DNA of 64,000 nt from Labia minor (lineage: Eukaryota; Arthropoda; Insecta; Dermaptera; Spongiphoridae). The DNA is taken from contig OY720345.1 in assembly GCA_963082975.1 (NCBI GenBank), forward strand, positions 57,456,528 to 57,520,527. The letters are read 5' to 3'. The translations under genes and the position numbers were made by a program. Under the pieces are notes generated by a model. That model did no database searches and had not been told where the DNA came from. It saw only the letters and a list, made by a program, of their open reading frames with translations. Of the stretch, positions 49,600-60,400 are shown one piece after another (within the stretch, counting starts at the first letter, position 1; each line of letters opens with the position of its first letter).

Positions 49600-50018
49600 T
49601 ATTTGAAATTCCTTCCTTTATATGTGGATTTTTTGTGAGAAATTAATAAATATATTTCGTAATATTTGATTCTAAAATATTATTAAAATAATAATATTTT
49701 TAATTTTATTTCTAAATTAAATATAAAATTTTAAAATATTTTAAATATAAAAAATATTAATACAATATCAATTAACAAAAGGAGGGAGGCAAATATGGAT
49801 GATATAGAGACGTCACTTAAATTTACTATTTTAAGTTAAGGTTGATTTGTCCTGAGGCTGAAACCAATACAGATCGATTTTTCTTTATAAATATTATCTA
49901 TGGTGTGAATTTCAAAAAAAATCCTTCGAGCGGTTTGATATCTCAAATATATATATATATAACTTATATACAAATATATATATTTATATACAATTTTTGC
50001 TATTATAATAAGATGAGA
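49600..50018 (-). mobile_element. H2 family, 5' part (minus orientation)
   Basis: The right edge reads CAATTTTTGCTATTATAATA AGAT in order, the reverse of the H2 left end. Next comes a TA tract and CGAGCGGTTTGATATCTC, equivalent to the ACCGCTCTAACG block of segment L. Then, at 49670-49800, an AT-rich module follows, also found near 63600-63790 and ending in a GGAGGGAGGC / GGCGGGAGTC block. The plus-strand opening 49842-50033 is accidental. Confidence 0.55.
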
Positions 50019-50842
50019 TTTAAAAAATACTAAAAATGTTAATTCTTTAATTCATGAAAAGTGAAAAAGTATATTATTTATATAGAAGCTACTTAAGAAG
50101 AATTTATAATCTTGTAATTTTTGAAGCAAGAAAACCAAGAAAACATTCGAAAAAATAAATAAGTCTTATTAGTTGATTAATATTGAGATTCTTAACTTTT
50201 TAATCAAAAAATTTTCTTACTCTCCATTTACAACTATCTCTTTTTGAAATCTTTTCTTGATCATTGATATATAGTTCCACAAACTTGTTTTCCCTACCAC
50301 TATTTTGATTATGAAGATAACTTGATACGGCCATAAGTTCTCGCTAAACTTGTGAAATATTTAAATAAAAATATTAGATAATTTTTTTGAAGCAATAATA
50401 TTTAATTTGTTGGTTTCGATTACTTTAATTAATTAATTTTAATTTGTAGAAATCATATATATATATATTTTAATCTATCAATTTAATCATAAATGTTATA
50501 AAAGTAAGAAGATTGAAGCTGATGGTAAAGAACGATAAAATGTAAAAATACTGGAATATGAAGTTAGGAAGGTTCAATTTTGGAAATAAAATTGTTCACA
50601 AATCTACATGTGTAATTTAGGTATTTAATTAGAATGAAAATAAGATAATATGTATAAATTGAATTTTACCAATATTTAACAAAATAAATGATGATACATC
50701 TATAAAGTAGCCATGCAATTTTTAATTTAATTAATAATTATAATTTGTAAAATGAAATGAAAGAAATAGATTAGGGGCTAGGTAAAAAAAATGAAAGATA
50801 ATTTTTCAAAGTAAGAAGACGCATGTCTGCAGATGAGGATGG
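50019..50842. other. AT-rich DNA, nothing recognised
   Basis: No coding frame or repeat family seen. Confidence 0.5.
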
Positions 50843-51127
50843 ATGGCGTCGACTAATCAAACATTAAGCGGATTCGCACAGGATGATGAATCAGGGTCGG
50901 CAGAGAGGGAGGGGGCGGATATGGCCATCATATGGCATGAGAGACAAAGCCCAAGAAGGAAGGGATTTTCGCTCCATCTTCCAGAGGGTCCCTTGACAAA
51001 CTTGCTCAGGATTCTCATTTCATCCTATCATGCAAGATCCGTTACCAAACATTCACCCTCACATCAAGAAACGCTTAATTCCATAAGAGAAGTTATTAAC
51101 GAAAAAAGAATTCACTTTTTTAATTAA
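50843..51127 (+). CDS. Hypothetical 94-codon ORF in a GC-richer island (doubtful)
   Basis: A plus-strand frame from ATG at 50843 to a stop at 51127. Its mixed composition (charged, with Gly, Ser, Pro and His) looks more protein-like than the other openings here, and it begins just downstream of a TCTGCAG that could act as an acceptor site. Against it: no domain, signal peptide or membrane segment is recognisable, no splice donor or neighbouring exon could be identified, and the last ten codons run into AT-rich DNA. It may equally be a regulatory island that happens to be stop-poor. Confidence 0.15.
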   Translation: MASTNQTLSGFAQDDESGSAEREGADMAIIWHERQSPRRKGFSLHLPEGPLTNLLRILISSYHARSVTKHSPSHQETLNSIREVINEKRIHFFN

Positions 51128-51129
51128 AA

Positions 51130-51610
51130 TAGCACTATCTGCTCAGAGCGCCTTCGGCCCTCTTCACATCTAGACGGGGGCTCGGCCCCCCTGTACCCCT
51201 GAGTGGTACATAGTATTTGGTTGAAAGTAGAAAAGGTTTTCTTCCATTTTGTTTCAATCAGTATATTACATAAAACATTCATTTGTTTTTGTGTTCTTAT
51301 TTAAAATATATTTTAATTTAATCAGTAAATTAATTATATATTAGCGGACTAGTGTGAGAGTCCTCACACGCAAGGAAATTGAATCGCAAAAGATTGAAAA
51401 ATATTATAAGATATGAGGCACTGGATGTGACGTCACAAATGACGTTAAAAATAAGAAAAAAATTATTTTTTCACTTTTTTCAAAAAGTATTTACTGTTTT
51501 ACAATGATTTTCACGCTATTATTAGATTAGCCCGAGGGCTATCAAATCGCATTGGAATGGCCCAAATCGCATAAGCCGTTTAGGAGGAGTATGTGATAGA
51601 ACTGTCTTTT
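51130..51610. other. Hairpin-rich element, possibly H2-related
   Basis: Contains a perfect stem GGGGGC-TCG-GCCCCC at 51176-51190, preceded by GCGCCTTCGGCCC. A second perfect stem GTGTGAG / CTCACAC lies at 51352-51369. TGACGTCACAAATG at 51428-51441 is identical to that in the H2 copy at 19687. GC-rich terminal hairpins and the shared 14-mer suggest a Helitron-like relative, but I could not align the ends. Confidence 0.4.
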
Positions 51611-52020
51611 AAATATATAGATGTCAATAATATTCTTAATAGAGAAAATAGAAAAAATAGAAATTATATGAATACTTCTATATTTTAAATTAATCATTTG
51701 GTTAATAGATGTATAGAAGAGATTATGCTGACGTCACTGTGGAAGGAAAGAAACCAAGAGGGTTACCAGTTGTGTAAGATTGTGAAAACTGATTATTTTT
51801 AGAATTTTAGACTTTTTTGAATTTCAAGGCACTTCCACTAAACTGCTCAATTCGGTCTTAAAAATTTTATAATAAGTCCCAAGTTTTGAGAAAATTAATT
51901 GCCCTTCTTATCTCAATAGCGTCAATATCCTACGACTTACAAAAATACCATATTCTCTGCATAGACTCTAGTTAAAAGAAGTCTTCAAATAAATAAATAT
52001 TTTCCAAATTTAATTGCAAG
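51611..52020. other. AT-rich DNA, nothing recognised
   Basis: No gene or repeat family. One isolated TGACGTCA lies at 51729. Confidence 0.45.
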
Positions 52021-52172
52021 AGATTGATTGGGAATCGTCTGTTTGGAAGACCAAGGAAGGGATGTGAGAGAGGTGGGAGAAAATAGGAGTTGGATGGTTG
52101 TAGCTCAGAATAGGGATTCTTGGAGGAATGTGGTTGCTGCGTAGATCCACAGAGATAGATAGATAGATAGAA
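52021..52172 (+). mobile_element. LINE 3' tail
   Basis: GTTTGGAAGACCAAGGAAGG, GAGAGAGGTGGGAGAA, AGGAGTTGGATGGTTGTAGC, GGAATGTGGTTGCTGC and a terminal GATAGATAGATAGATAG. The first block encodes the LGRPRK-like segment common near LINE ORF2 C-termini. Severely 5'-truncated. Confidence 0.75.
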
Positions 52173-53098
52173 CTAATTGGAAATGAAGCAAGTTATTTAA
52201 ATATACATAGGAGTAGTCAAAACTTCTTTTTAGAATACCCTCAGAAATTTTCCTCTTATTTAGTTTTTTTATTAATTTTGAGGAGAATTTCATTAACAGT
52301 TATTTAAAAAAAACATTTAAAATATGTATCTTTCAAACATATTTTATCAAGTAGTATGAGTGATAAAATGCTTAACTACTGAACTTGATATCGATACTTT
52401 ACCTAATCCACAAAAATTATAAATTAATATTTAATATTTAATCGATGTCAAATAAACAGGCTAAAATAAGATTTATAATTTAGTTATTTAAATTTAATTT
52501 TAAATTGATCATTATTACAATGATTTATGAAATTAACAAATGTTTACTCTTAATATTAAATTTCCTTTCTAGTTTTCAGTTTAGGTTTTAAAGGTATCAT
52601 ATATCAAATCATTTGAACCATTCAAGATAAAATATTTTTAAAATTTTTATCTACATCATTATTTTCACGATTAAATACGAGAAATATATAAAAAATCTTG
52701 TTTCAGCTTCTTATTCTATACTTGTCTGAAATGATAATGATTTGGATAAAAAAATTTACGATTTCTGATCACGGAAATGCACTTTTTCTTCTCCCTTCCT
52801 TCTCTCATGTTGCTCTGCATTCGTGACCAGGGTCAGTGATTTTTTTTATTCTCTTTAACAGAATATCTTTATAGAAATGAAACTAAAAAATTTGTTATTA
52901 AATAATAAATTTGATCATTACATTATATTTATAAATATATTTAAAAAGAAGTAAAAATAATGTATAGTATTAAAAATAAACTATAGTTAAATAAATAGTA
53001 AAGTAGACTAAAAAATAAAAATATAAAATAATAATTATATTCGTGTATTTTTAATTAATGAAATTTATTCATTTTCCATAAAAATTATTCCAAAAGAA
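52173..53098. other. AT-rich DNA, nothing recognised
   Basis: No coding frame or repeat match seen. Confidence 0.5.
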
Positions 53099-53355
53099 TA
53101 GGAGAGAACACTGTTTATATTTAAATCCGGTATTTTGGTGGGCCATCGCAGAATGTTGACGATAAAACGTTGCTGAGAAAAGGATGATGATTTTTTCGAA
53201 AACTTGGGACTAATTATAAAATTTTTAAGATAAAATTAAACAACAGTTTGGTGTAAATTCTTGAAATTCGAAAAAACTAATCAGATTTCACAATCAAAAA
53301 TAATAACCATGCTGCTTTCTTGCCTACCAGTGGCATCAGCGTGTTCTCTCCTATA
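53099..53355 (+). mobile_element. MITE family M, copy 2
   Basis: Starts TAGGAGAGAACACTGTTTAT and ends GTGTTCTCTCCTATA, giving an inverted repeat of about 13 bp. Internal blocks CCGGTATTTTGGTGGGC, GAATGTTGACGATAA and TTTCTTGCCTACCAGTGGCA match the other copies. About 257 bp, non-coding, and TA-flanked as in Tc1/mariner-type MITEs. Confidence 0.8.
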
Positions 53356-54204
53356 AACTTGTGAGTTTTATATCTAGTTTAATACGTTTGTTGATGAATG
53401 ATATGAAAGAGATTTCAAGATAAGTTGATGAAATGTTATACCCCTATTAATAATTTCTCATTAGAATCCTTCATTAATTAATTGATGTTTCTAATTCACT
53501 TGAGTTCTTTTTTCATTTAATAACAATAATAATTTTTCATGCATTTTAGATTAAAAAATACCTTCATGTGGACTGGTAACATGTTAAGTTTTCTATATGA
53601 AGAAAAAATTTACCTGAAACAAAAGAAAAAAAAAATTAAATTTATATCAAAGATTTTAAATTAAATTTTTTTCTAATTTATGACTAAAGTATATGGAATA
53701 ACAAATAAAATGTTTATTTATTTTACCTTGAAGAAATTATACTATGGTACATGTATTGAATTAAATTTAAAAAAATATTAAAATGGTAGATGTAAAGAAA
53801 ATATGTTTCTTATCCGATAAAATATAAGTTTAATTTAATTTATCTTTCCAAATATTCAGAATTTTTTTTCTTTTTCTTTTAGACTAAAGTAAAACAAAAT
53901 CATAATATATATTAATATATTCACAAAAAAGAAATTATTATTATTTAGATGAAATATTATTCTATAAATTAAATTTATAGAATGAGATTAAAAAATTAGA
54001 TTAGAAAAAAATAATGTGTGATATTGAATTGCATTGACAATATGTTTCATTTATTTTAATAAAAATTATAAAAGTTTTAGTATCAAAAAATGAGATGAAA
54101 AGGGAGTTGGGAATTTAAAATGTAATAAATAATATTGATTTCACAATAAAAGTCAAAATTAATATTTAAAATATACAAAGTAGAACTTGGAAATGAAAAA
54201 AAAA
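53356..54204. other. AT-rich DNA, nothing recognised
   Basis: No coding frame or repeat match seen. Confidence 0.5.
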
Positions 54205-54530
54205 ATAGTGAAAGAGGTGAAATGTGTCAACGAAGTGGATGCACGATAAAAGCTTTTGACAAGCATGCAAGGGAGGGCTCTGGTCTTTTTATGATTGTCT
54301 GGCATGCTTAGAGGGGCAACCCAGCTTGATAACGATGACGAGGAGGAGCTTCGCCGGAAATGCAGGCAGCCAGCCACTGGGAGGAATTTCAATTGACAGG
54401 CTAGTAATGCACATGCACACCCACTAGACAAGAACGCATTACACATGCACACGAATGCAAAATGGAGATAATCCGGATTATCGCTTTAATATTGCAAGCC
54501 TCCTCCAATCCTCACCCAAACAAGCCGATC
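54205..54530. other. GC-richer island, function unknown
   Basis: Complex sequence with raised GC. A minus-strand opening (54159-54452) is Cys/Ser-rich with no domain and no clear exon borders. Candidate regulatory patch. Confidence 0.35.
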
Positions 54531-54666
54531 TCAATTGAATAGCTAATGGAGAATTATATATTTCTATAATCTTATCTTCTTAATCTCTATATTGTATAAA
54601 AATGAATATGTTTATTTGTGTATATTTGTTATATTTGGTAAATGAATTGGAATAATTTTGGTCCAG

Positions 54667-54922
54667 TATAGGAGAAAACGTTATTTATATCAATATCCGG
54701 TATTTTGATAGGTAAAATCGCGGCAAGGTGAGATGTTGCTAAGGGGAGACAATGAATTTTCCCAAAATTTGAAACTAATTATAAAATTTTTGGTAATGCC
54801 TTGAAATTAGAAAAAAGCCCAAATTTTTTCTAGAAATAAATCAGTTTTCACTACTATACACTACACAATGGTAACCATGCTTAGTTCTTGCCTACCAGTG
54901 ACAATACGATTTTTCTTCTATA
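54667..54922 (+). mobile_element. MITE family M, copy 3
   Basis: Starts TATAGGAGAAAACGTTATTT, with CCGGTATTTTGATAGGT, ACCATGCTTAGTTCTTGCCT and the end TTTTTCTTCTATA. TATA at each edge fits a TA target. About 256 bp. It lies only 1.3 kb from copy 2, in the same orientation. Confidence 0.8.
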
Positions 54923-55421
54923 TTTTAAAATTAGTATAGGGAAACTCAAGAAAATTGACTAAAATTTATCCCAAAAGGAAATTTTATATAAAAAAAAAAT
55001 GTAAACAAAAACATTTAATTAATTAAATGCAATGATCTTTTTTGTCTTTTTGTTTTTTGTTTACATTTTCATGAAAATGGTTTGAATAATATAATTAGTA
55101 ATTGAAATATTTCTTAGTTCTCTGACTGTCTGGGAAGACCTGCTATATATAAAAGGAAAACACGAGTATAATGAAATCCGATGCCAGCCTAGCACAATAA
55201 CCTTGTACTTATCATTAATCTCGGTGTTTTACTAAGTGTTTTTACTACCAATAGAGATTAGGTGAATAAAGTAAATTCTAAACGGTTGTATTATATTGTA
55301 GTTCAAATGGAAGTTATCTATTAATTATTATAAATGTTTGTTATATTTTTCCTATTTTTAAATAATATTTATAATTTTTATTAAAAATACTCCATTCACA
55401 CACACTATTATTCTAATTATG
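54923..55421. other. AT-rich DNA, nothing recognised
   Basis: No coding frame or repeat family seen. Confidence 0.5.
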
Positions 55422-55725
55422 TTAGATTGTTCGGAAAGTAATTTCGATTTTTGTACAGCTGAAATACAATTTTCAAAAATGAATAAATTCCTGGCAAAAA
55501 ACTAAGATCCAGATGATTTTTTTTTAACCTCTCCATTTGAAGTAAATGTTATACCGTCCAAAAAATCAAGTAATGCCTTTATCTTGTCTTTATCAGTTTC
55601 AAACGGTCTTCCAGTAATTGTTGATGGATCTTCGACATCAAAATTGCCAGATTTAAATTTTTATAATTAAATAAATATAATTACCTCTGACGAAATAAAA
55701 CATAATGACTTTCCGAACGACCTAA
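55422..55725 (-). mobile_element. Mariner transposon, internally deleted
   Basis: Inverted ends TTAGATTGTTCGGAAAGTAA at 55422 and the reverse of ATGACTTTCCGAACGACCTA A ending at 55725, a standard mariner-type terminal repeat with TA at each side. On the minus strand KFKSGNFDVEDPS, GRPFETDKDKIKALL is the linker between the two N-terminal helix-turn-helix units of mariner transposases. The catalytic domain is deleted. It belongs to a different mariner lineage from the copy at 40742 because the terminal repeats differ. Confidence 0.88.
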
Positions 55726-56068
55726 TATATTTACTTCTCTTACATCAAATAAAAAGAAACAGAGACCGGATGAATAATAAATATTAAATTATATTTTTAC
55801 TCAAATTTTAAATTAAATTTTAAAAATTTATAACAATCTACCATTAATAATTTAAATATTATTCCCCTATTTTATATAAAATTTTAAAAATAACTTCAAT
55901 AATTGCAAATGATACTTAAAAATGAAAACTAATCTTTCCTTGGATTACTTGTTAAGTTTTAAACTAAATTAAGTATACATAGGTTCTAAATTTGCATAAA
56001 ACTATAGATTTCTTAATATCTAATAAGATATTACTATTTTTGAAATAAAAATATGTATTAAAATAAAC
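55726..56068. other. AT-rich DNA, nothing recognised
   Basis: Simple AT sequence without recognisable features. Confidence 0.5.
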
Positions 56069-56076
56069 CTTTAAAT

Positions 56077-56266
56077 CAGGGGTGTCTAAACTGCGGCCCA
56101 AAACCCTTTGAGATGCGGCCCAAACGCAAATTATGAAAATATTTAAATTTTTTCAATATTTTCAATATGGTTCTTAAAAAAAAAATGAAAAATGATATTT
56201 ATGTGAGGCCCAGCATATTTTTTTTTGCAATGTGGCCCTCGAATGGTCATAGTTTAGACACCCCTG
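56077..56266. mobile_element. hAT-type MITE with perfect 8-bp target duplication
   Basis: Starts CAGGGGTGTCTAAACTGCGG and ends GTTTAGACACCCCTG, an inverted repeat of about 15 bp. CTTTAAAT flanks it exactly at 56069-56076 and 56267-56274. GCGGCCC and GAGGCCC words face inward from the ends. 190 bp with no transposase. The intact target duplication suggests a fairly young insertion. Confidence 0.95.
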
Positions 56267-56274
56267 CTTTAAAT

Positions 56275-57089
56275 CAAATATAAGGTGATGGATGAAGAGA
56301 TCAAATTAGCCCTCAAAATATTAAAATAAATGAATTGTAATTATTAAAATTCAGTAGCTATAATTAATAAAAAAAATATTTTGTAATTTCATATAATTAA
56401 ATGAAATTAAATTTAACGGTATAAGTCATATTTCATTTTATAAATTTGATTTGGTATAAAAATAGCTTTTAATTTTTCACGTTAAAAAATAAATGAAAAA
56501 ATAAATTCCCTTAATTAACTAATTTATGAGATATATGTATATATATATGGTTCAAACCAACTCTGTTTTCATTATAATTAATTAGTTTTATGTTATAATT
56601 TTGAATTTATAAATAATGAAAGGGATGAATTATTTTTTTAAATATAATTTTTGTATTGAATTTTAAATTGAATGAATATTAATAAAAAGATAATCATCAG
56701 GGAGAGAAAAAAAAATAATTATATTCTCAGAAAATATCAAATAGACAAAAGGCTTGATTATATATATATATATAGTATGAATCCAGTGTGTTAAATATAA
56801 AATAAACGACCCAGGAAGAGATTATCATTTATTCAAAGTAGGCTCACCTTACAATTTTTCCTAATAAGATTAATGCAAATGACTTTTTCATAATTTAATT
56901 GAAGTGTTAAAGAAAAGGTTTATTTTTATCTGATTAATATAATAAATGTGTGAATTTGTGTGCATGTCGGTGTAACTTTTAAGGACGTGCTTGAAAGACG
57001 GAAGAGAAATTAAAAGAAAAGAAAAAAAAATAAAGAAATTTCCTATAGCATAGTGGTAACCTCCTGGGTTGGCTTAATTATTTAACTAG
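56275..57089. other. AT-rich DNA with a weak tRNA-like patch
   Basis: Mostly simple AT sequence. At 57046 TAGCATAGTGG fits an A box and at 57100 GGATCGAAGCT partly fits a B box, but no cloverleaf can be folded. Nothing else recognised. Confidence 0.4.
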
Positions 57090-57660
57090 CAGGTTCCTAG
57101 GATCGAAGCTTCCATTGTATGAGCGAGTTTTTGTTCGATTCCTGTGACGAGGGGTTCACGAAGAAAAGGCAAGTCACCGTCATTGATTCGCTGAGATGGC
57201 TGGCTGGTTGACTACTTGGCTTCGCTTTTGGGAATCGGAAAAGGGGTCCAGAGTTCATAATCGTTCGTTTTCCACAGCTGCCACATACACGCGTTTCCAG
57301 CCAAACAAGAAACTTCCTAACTCGCCCCCCCCTCCCCCACATTTTCTACATCTCTATATCTATCATGGCGAACGAAGGAACGAACTCCTCGCCATTGAAT
57401 AATAATTAGTCGAAATGGGCAGAGATAGCGGCTGGGAAGATTTCTCGTGAGTTTGGCAATTGCCATACAACAAGACTAAAGAAGTGAACCAACTCGGAGA
57501 ATGAGTGAGCGAGGGAATAAACCCTGAAGGCTCCAAGGGTAATTAGATCAATTTATACTGATGGAACAAGCAGACCCCCGGACACTCGGATATTAAGACC
57601 CGCTTGACGGAGATAGCAGCGCATCTAATGGTCCAACTCCACGGTTCGCTTAATTACTTA
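57090..57660. other. GC-richer island, function unknown
   Basis: Complex, high-GC sequence for more than 500 bases. It includes a C-run at 57326-57335 and a 7-bp stem ATGGCGA / TCGCCAT at 57365-57395. Openings on both strands (57097-57342 and 57196-57402) overlap and show no domain. One of the better candidates for a regulatory element or an untranslated exon. Confidence 0.35.
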
Positions 57661-58224
57661 CACTCTTTGCAATTGAATCAAGTATAATAGGAAAATAATT
57701 ATAACAGAATCCATTTTCTTGATTTTATAATAGAAAGCGTTTCAATTAATAGGGATTTGGATGAGATTTCAAATAAAGAACCATCAAACGATGGAATCAT
57801 CAAATAAAATTGGATTTGAATTGCTTACAACGAGATCAAACAAGGGAAGATTTCATGTAATTTTCGAGAGTGAATCCCATTGGGCCCTCCTTTCATTTCA
57901 CTTTAGATGACAAGTATTAAATCCCTTTTCATCTATTAATGAAAGAAGTTACCGAATATTTTTTATTTTAAAGCGTATAGTATAAATAAATATTATATTT
58001 TATTATAGTTAGGGATAAAGGAAGCATTAAGGCACCATCTCTTTCAATTTTTTGTTTCGTTTTTTTAATTTAAAAGAAAACATTAAGTTCAGCTAGTTTA
58101 AAGCAAATTTGTATTTAATTCTAAAAATTAATAAAACTAATTAATAAATTATTTATTCTTTAAAAGTAGAAAAAATAATTAAATTTAATTTATTATAAAT
58201 TAGATATAAAATATACAAAACAAT
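57661..58224. other. AT-rich DNA, nothing recognised
   Basis: No coding frame or repeat family seen. Confidence 0.45.
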
Positions 58225-58633
58225 TATTTTGCCGGTTGTATTATATGGGTGTGAGGCTTGGGAGATGATAGTATAAATATAAAATAGTATTTGAGAATAG
58301 GATTCTTCGTAGCATTTATGATCAAAAGAAAGATGAGGGCGCCGGGGAGACTGCATAATGATGACCTCTAGAGAAATAGTTAGGGTTATAAAATCGAGAA
58401 GTCTGCGATAGGCAGGGCACGTTGCTAGAATGGGAGAAGAAAAAGATATTGGTGGGGAGACGTCCGCTTGGAAGACCAAGGACGCTGTGTGTGTACAATG
58501 TAGGAAGGGACGTGAGAGAGATGGGAGAGGGTAGGAGTTAGATGGTTATAACTCAGGATAGAGAAATGTGGTTGCTGCGGCCAAGAACTTTCGAGTACCG
58601 TAAAGCCACAGAGAGAGATAGATAGATAAATTA
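58225..58633 (+). mobile_element. LINE ORF2 C-terminal and 3' tail fragment
   Basis: On the plus strand LPVVLYGCEAWEM near 58230, then FENRILRSIYD near 58290, then AGHVARMGEEKD near 58416. These blocks lie in the order found near the C-terminus of LINE ORF2 proteins, interrupted by stops and frame changes, for example a TAG where Trp is expected before AGHV. The non-coding tail (CTTGGAAGACCAAGG, GGAGTTAGATGGTTATAACT, GTGGTTGCTGCGGCCAAGAA) matches the copies at 15306 and 52021 and ends AGATAGATAGATA. The opposite-strand opening 58153-58479 is a shadow. Confidence 0.82.
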
Positions 58634-59383
58634 GGTTTACTTGGCGTTCCCGAAAAATATTAAATAAACAAATAATATTAGTTTTTTTACCTTTTTCATA
58701 TTACTTTTTAAATAAGGAAGTACAATTTCACTCAGTTTTTCAAATTCTTATTATCACAATATTTTTTATTTGAATATTTTTTTATGTATATACTTATTAT
58801 ATATATATAGTACCGGGACCCCGAGCCTCGGCTCGGTACTTAAGTTAAAAAAAATGATTCATTATTATTGGATTTGGCTGGTAATATTAATACCTGGGAC
58901 ACCGAGCTCTCGCTCTACCCTTTAAAAAATATTGATACACAATTCTTTAATTATTTATTACAATTATTAAATGTTACACATTTGCATCAATCTGATTAAA
59001 ATTAATGAACTTGTGCTCCTCAATAATACATAAATATATAATATATAGGTACATATATTTTTTTTCTATAGTGTTTTTTTGAAAAACTGTTTAGCGCCCC
59101 AAGTGGTTATAAAACAAACTAAAGACAAAAAAACGTGCTTTGCAGCTTTTCGGAATTAAAAAAGCAAAATTGGCAGTCGTGGGACTGGCCGACAGAAGTG
59201 AAAACTTCTGCGTAAGAAATTTTAAAACAGACGAAATTCGCGCTATTTCACGAGAAAGATGAATTTCATATGCATGTATATATATATAACTTATATATTA
59301 TTTTAAACATATATTTTAAACAAATTTGTAACTTATATTTATATATATATAAATACACAACTTTGTTTAAAATATTGCAATAC

Positions 59384-59534
59384 GAACTGTTTTATAATTC
59401 TTATCTCTAACATAAAATATATATTTATTATGTGAAGTTCATTTCGTATAATTTTGATTATATATGTATATATGAAATGAACTTTACATAATAAATATAT
59501 ATTTATATGTTAGAGATAATTTATAAAACAGTTC
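59384..59534. repeat. Nested palindrome inside the left arm
   Basis: GAACTGTTTTATAATTC...TAACATA...TGAAGTTCATTTCGTAT is mirrored by ATATGAAATGAACTTTACAT...ATGTTAGAGATAA...AAAACAGTTC. Arms are about 66 bp with a short spacer near 59450-59468. The equivalent in the right arm is 61095-61245. Confidence 0.85.
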
Positions 59535-60065
59535 TAATGACAATTCAAATTTCGCGCTCTGTTATAAGAAATTTGAAAGCAGATGGTTTCATGGTGTTGG
59601 TCACGATCACGCGAGTTCTATACTTTTTCCCCATCCCGCAAAAGTGCTCAACGCCGCTAAAGAAGTTTTCACTTCAAAAATTATTTAATATTTGGAAATA
59701 TATCTGACTTATAGAAAAAATGAATATTAATTAAAGAAAGAAATAGTTTTTAAAATATCCTGAATAATATGTAACAATTTTCAAGATAGAAATTTATTAC
59801 AATATTACAATTATTAACTGTTGCATCATTGCATCAATCTGATTAAAATGAATGGAACTTCGGGTACTCAATAATAATAAATAAAATAATATTAATAAAT
59901 ATATTGAATAATATTTTATTGAAAAAATATTAAAACTTATAAAACTATCTAAAACTTTATTAATAAAAGAACAATGAATAAATAAATATAGAATAGTAAT
60001 TTATTAAAAAGTAAACAATAGATAAAAAGAAAAAAAAATAACAAAATCATTATTTTCATTTTTAA

Positions 60066-60143
60066 ATAACGATTCACCCGGCGAGTTTCGAACCGACGAA
60101 ATCCACTCGTTAAAACATCAGTCCAACCGCTGGACTATATGTA
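60066..60143 (-). other. tRNA-like pol III promoter segment, left arm
   Basis: Mirror of 60475-60552. The A-box-like TAGTCCAGCGG is the reverse of 60127-60137, and the B-box-like GGTTCGAAACT is the reverse of 60084-60094. See the right-arm entry for folding details. Confidence 0.4.
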
Positions 60144-60218
60144 TTTAGATAAAAAATTGTCATTTTTTTACTGTCTTAGCAGGCAGTATTAAAAATTTTG
60201 ACGTTTTCCATATATAAT

Positions 60219-60400
60219 CTTATCTTATTATGCTAGCTAAAATTGTATATATGTATTTATCTATATATATTGGTTCTCAAAAACCGCTCTAACGATTTTT
60301 TTCAAATTCACACTAGATATAGTATTTATAAAGAAAAATTAAGTTTTATTGATGATATCTCTTGAAACATACAGCTTCATTATTAATTTCTTAATTGAAA
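60219..60400 (+). repeat. Segment L, 182-bp palindrome spacer
   Basis: Asymmetric spacer between the two arms, beginning CTTATCTTATTATGCTAGCT and ending CTTAATTGAAA. It equals the 5' part of the single H2 copy at 19515 (AAAATTGTATATAT, then an ACCGCTCTAACGATTTTTTT-type block). An inverted copy of the same length occupies 61821-62002. Confidence 0.9.

Larger units (their letters stand above)
58809..60218 (-). mobile_element. H2 palindrome, left arm (1410 bp)
   Basis: The reverse complement of 60401-61820 over its whole length. Reading inwards, it has the GC-rich hairpin CCGAGCC-TC-GGCTCGG within AGTACCGGGACC...CGGTACTT, then the second H2-type hairpin after CCTGGGACACCGAGCTCTCG, then GCATCAATCTGATTAAAA, then a unique GC-moderate section (GGACTGGCCGACAGAAGTGA), a nested palindrome at 59384-59534, a second GCATCAATCTGATTAAAA block at 59834, and a tRNA-like segment at 60066-60143. 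No coding capacity. By the orientation of the single copy at 19515, this arm is a minus-strand element. Confidence 0.9.

Noticed and set aside
57046..57110. tRNA gene suggested by A-box and B-box matches
   Set aside because: The spacing of 54 is acceptable, but neither the D stem, the T stem nor the acceptor stem forms, and the B box has a mismatch.
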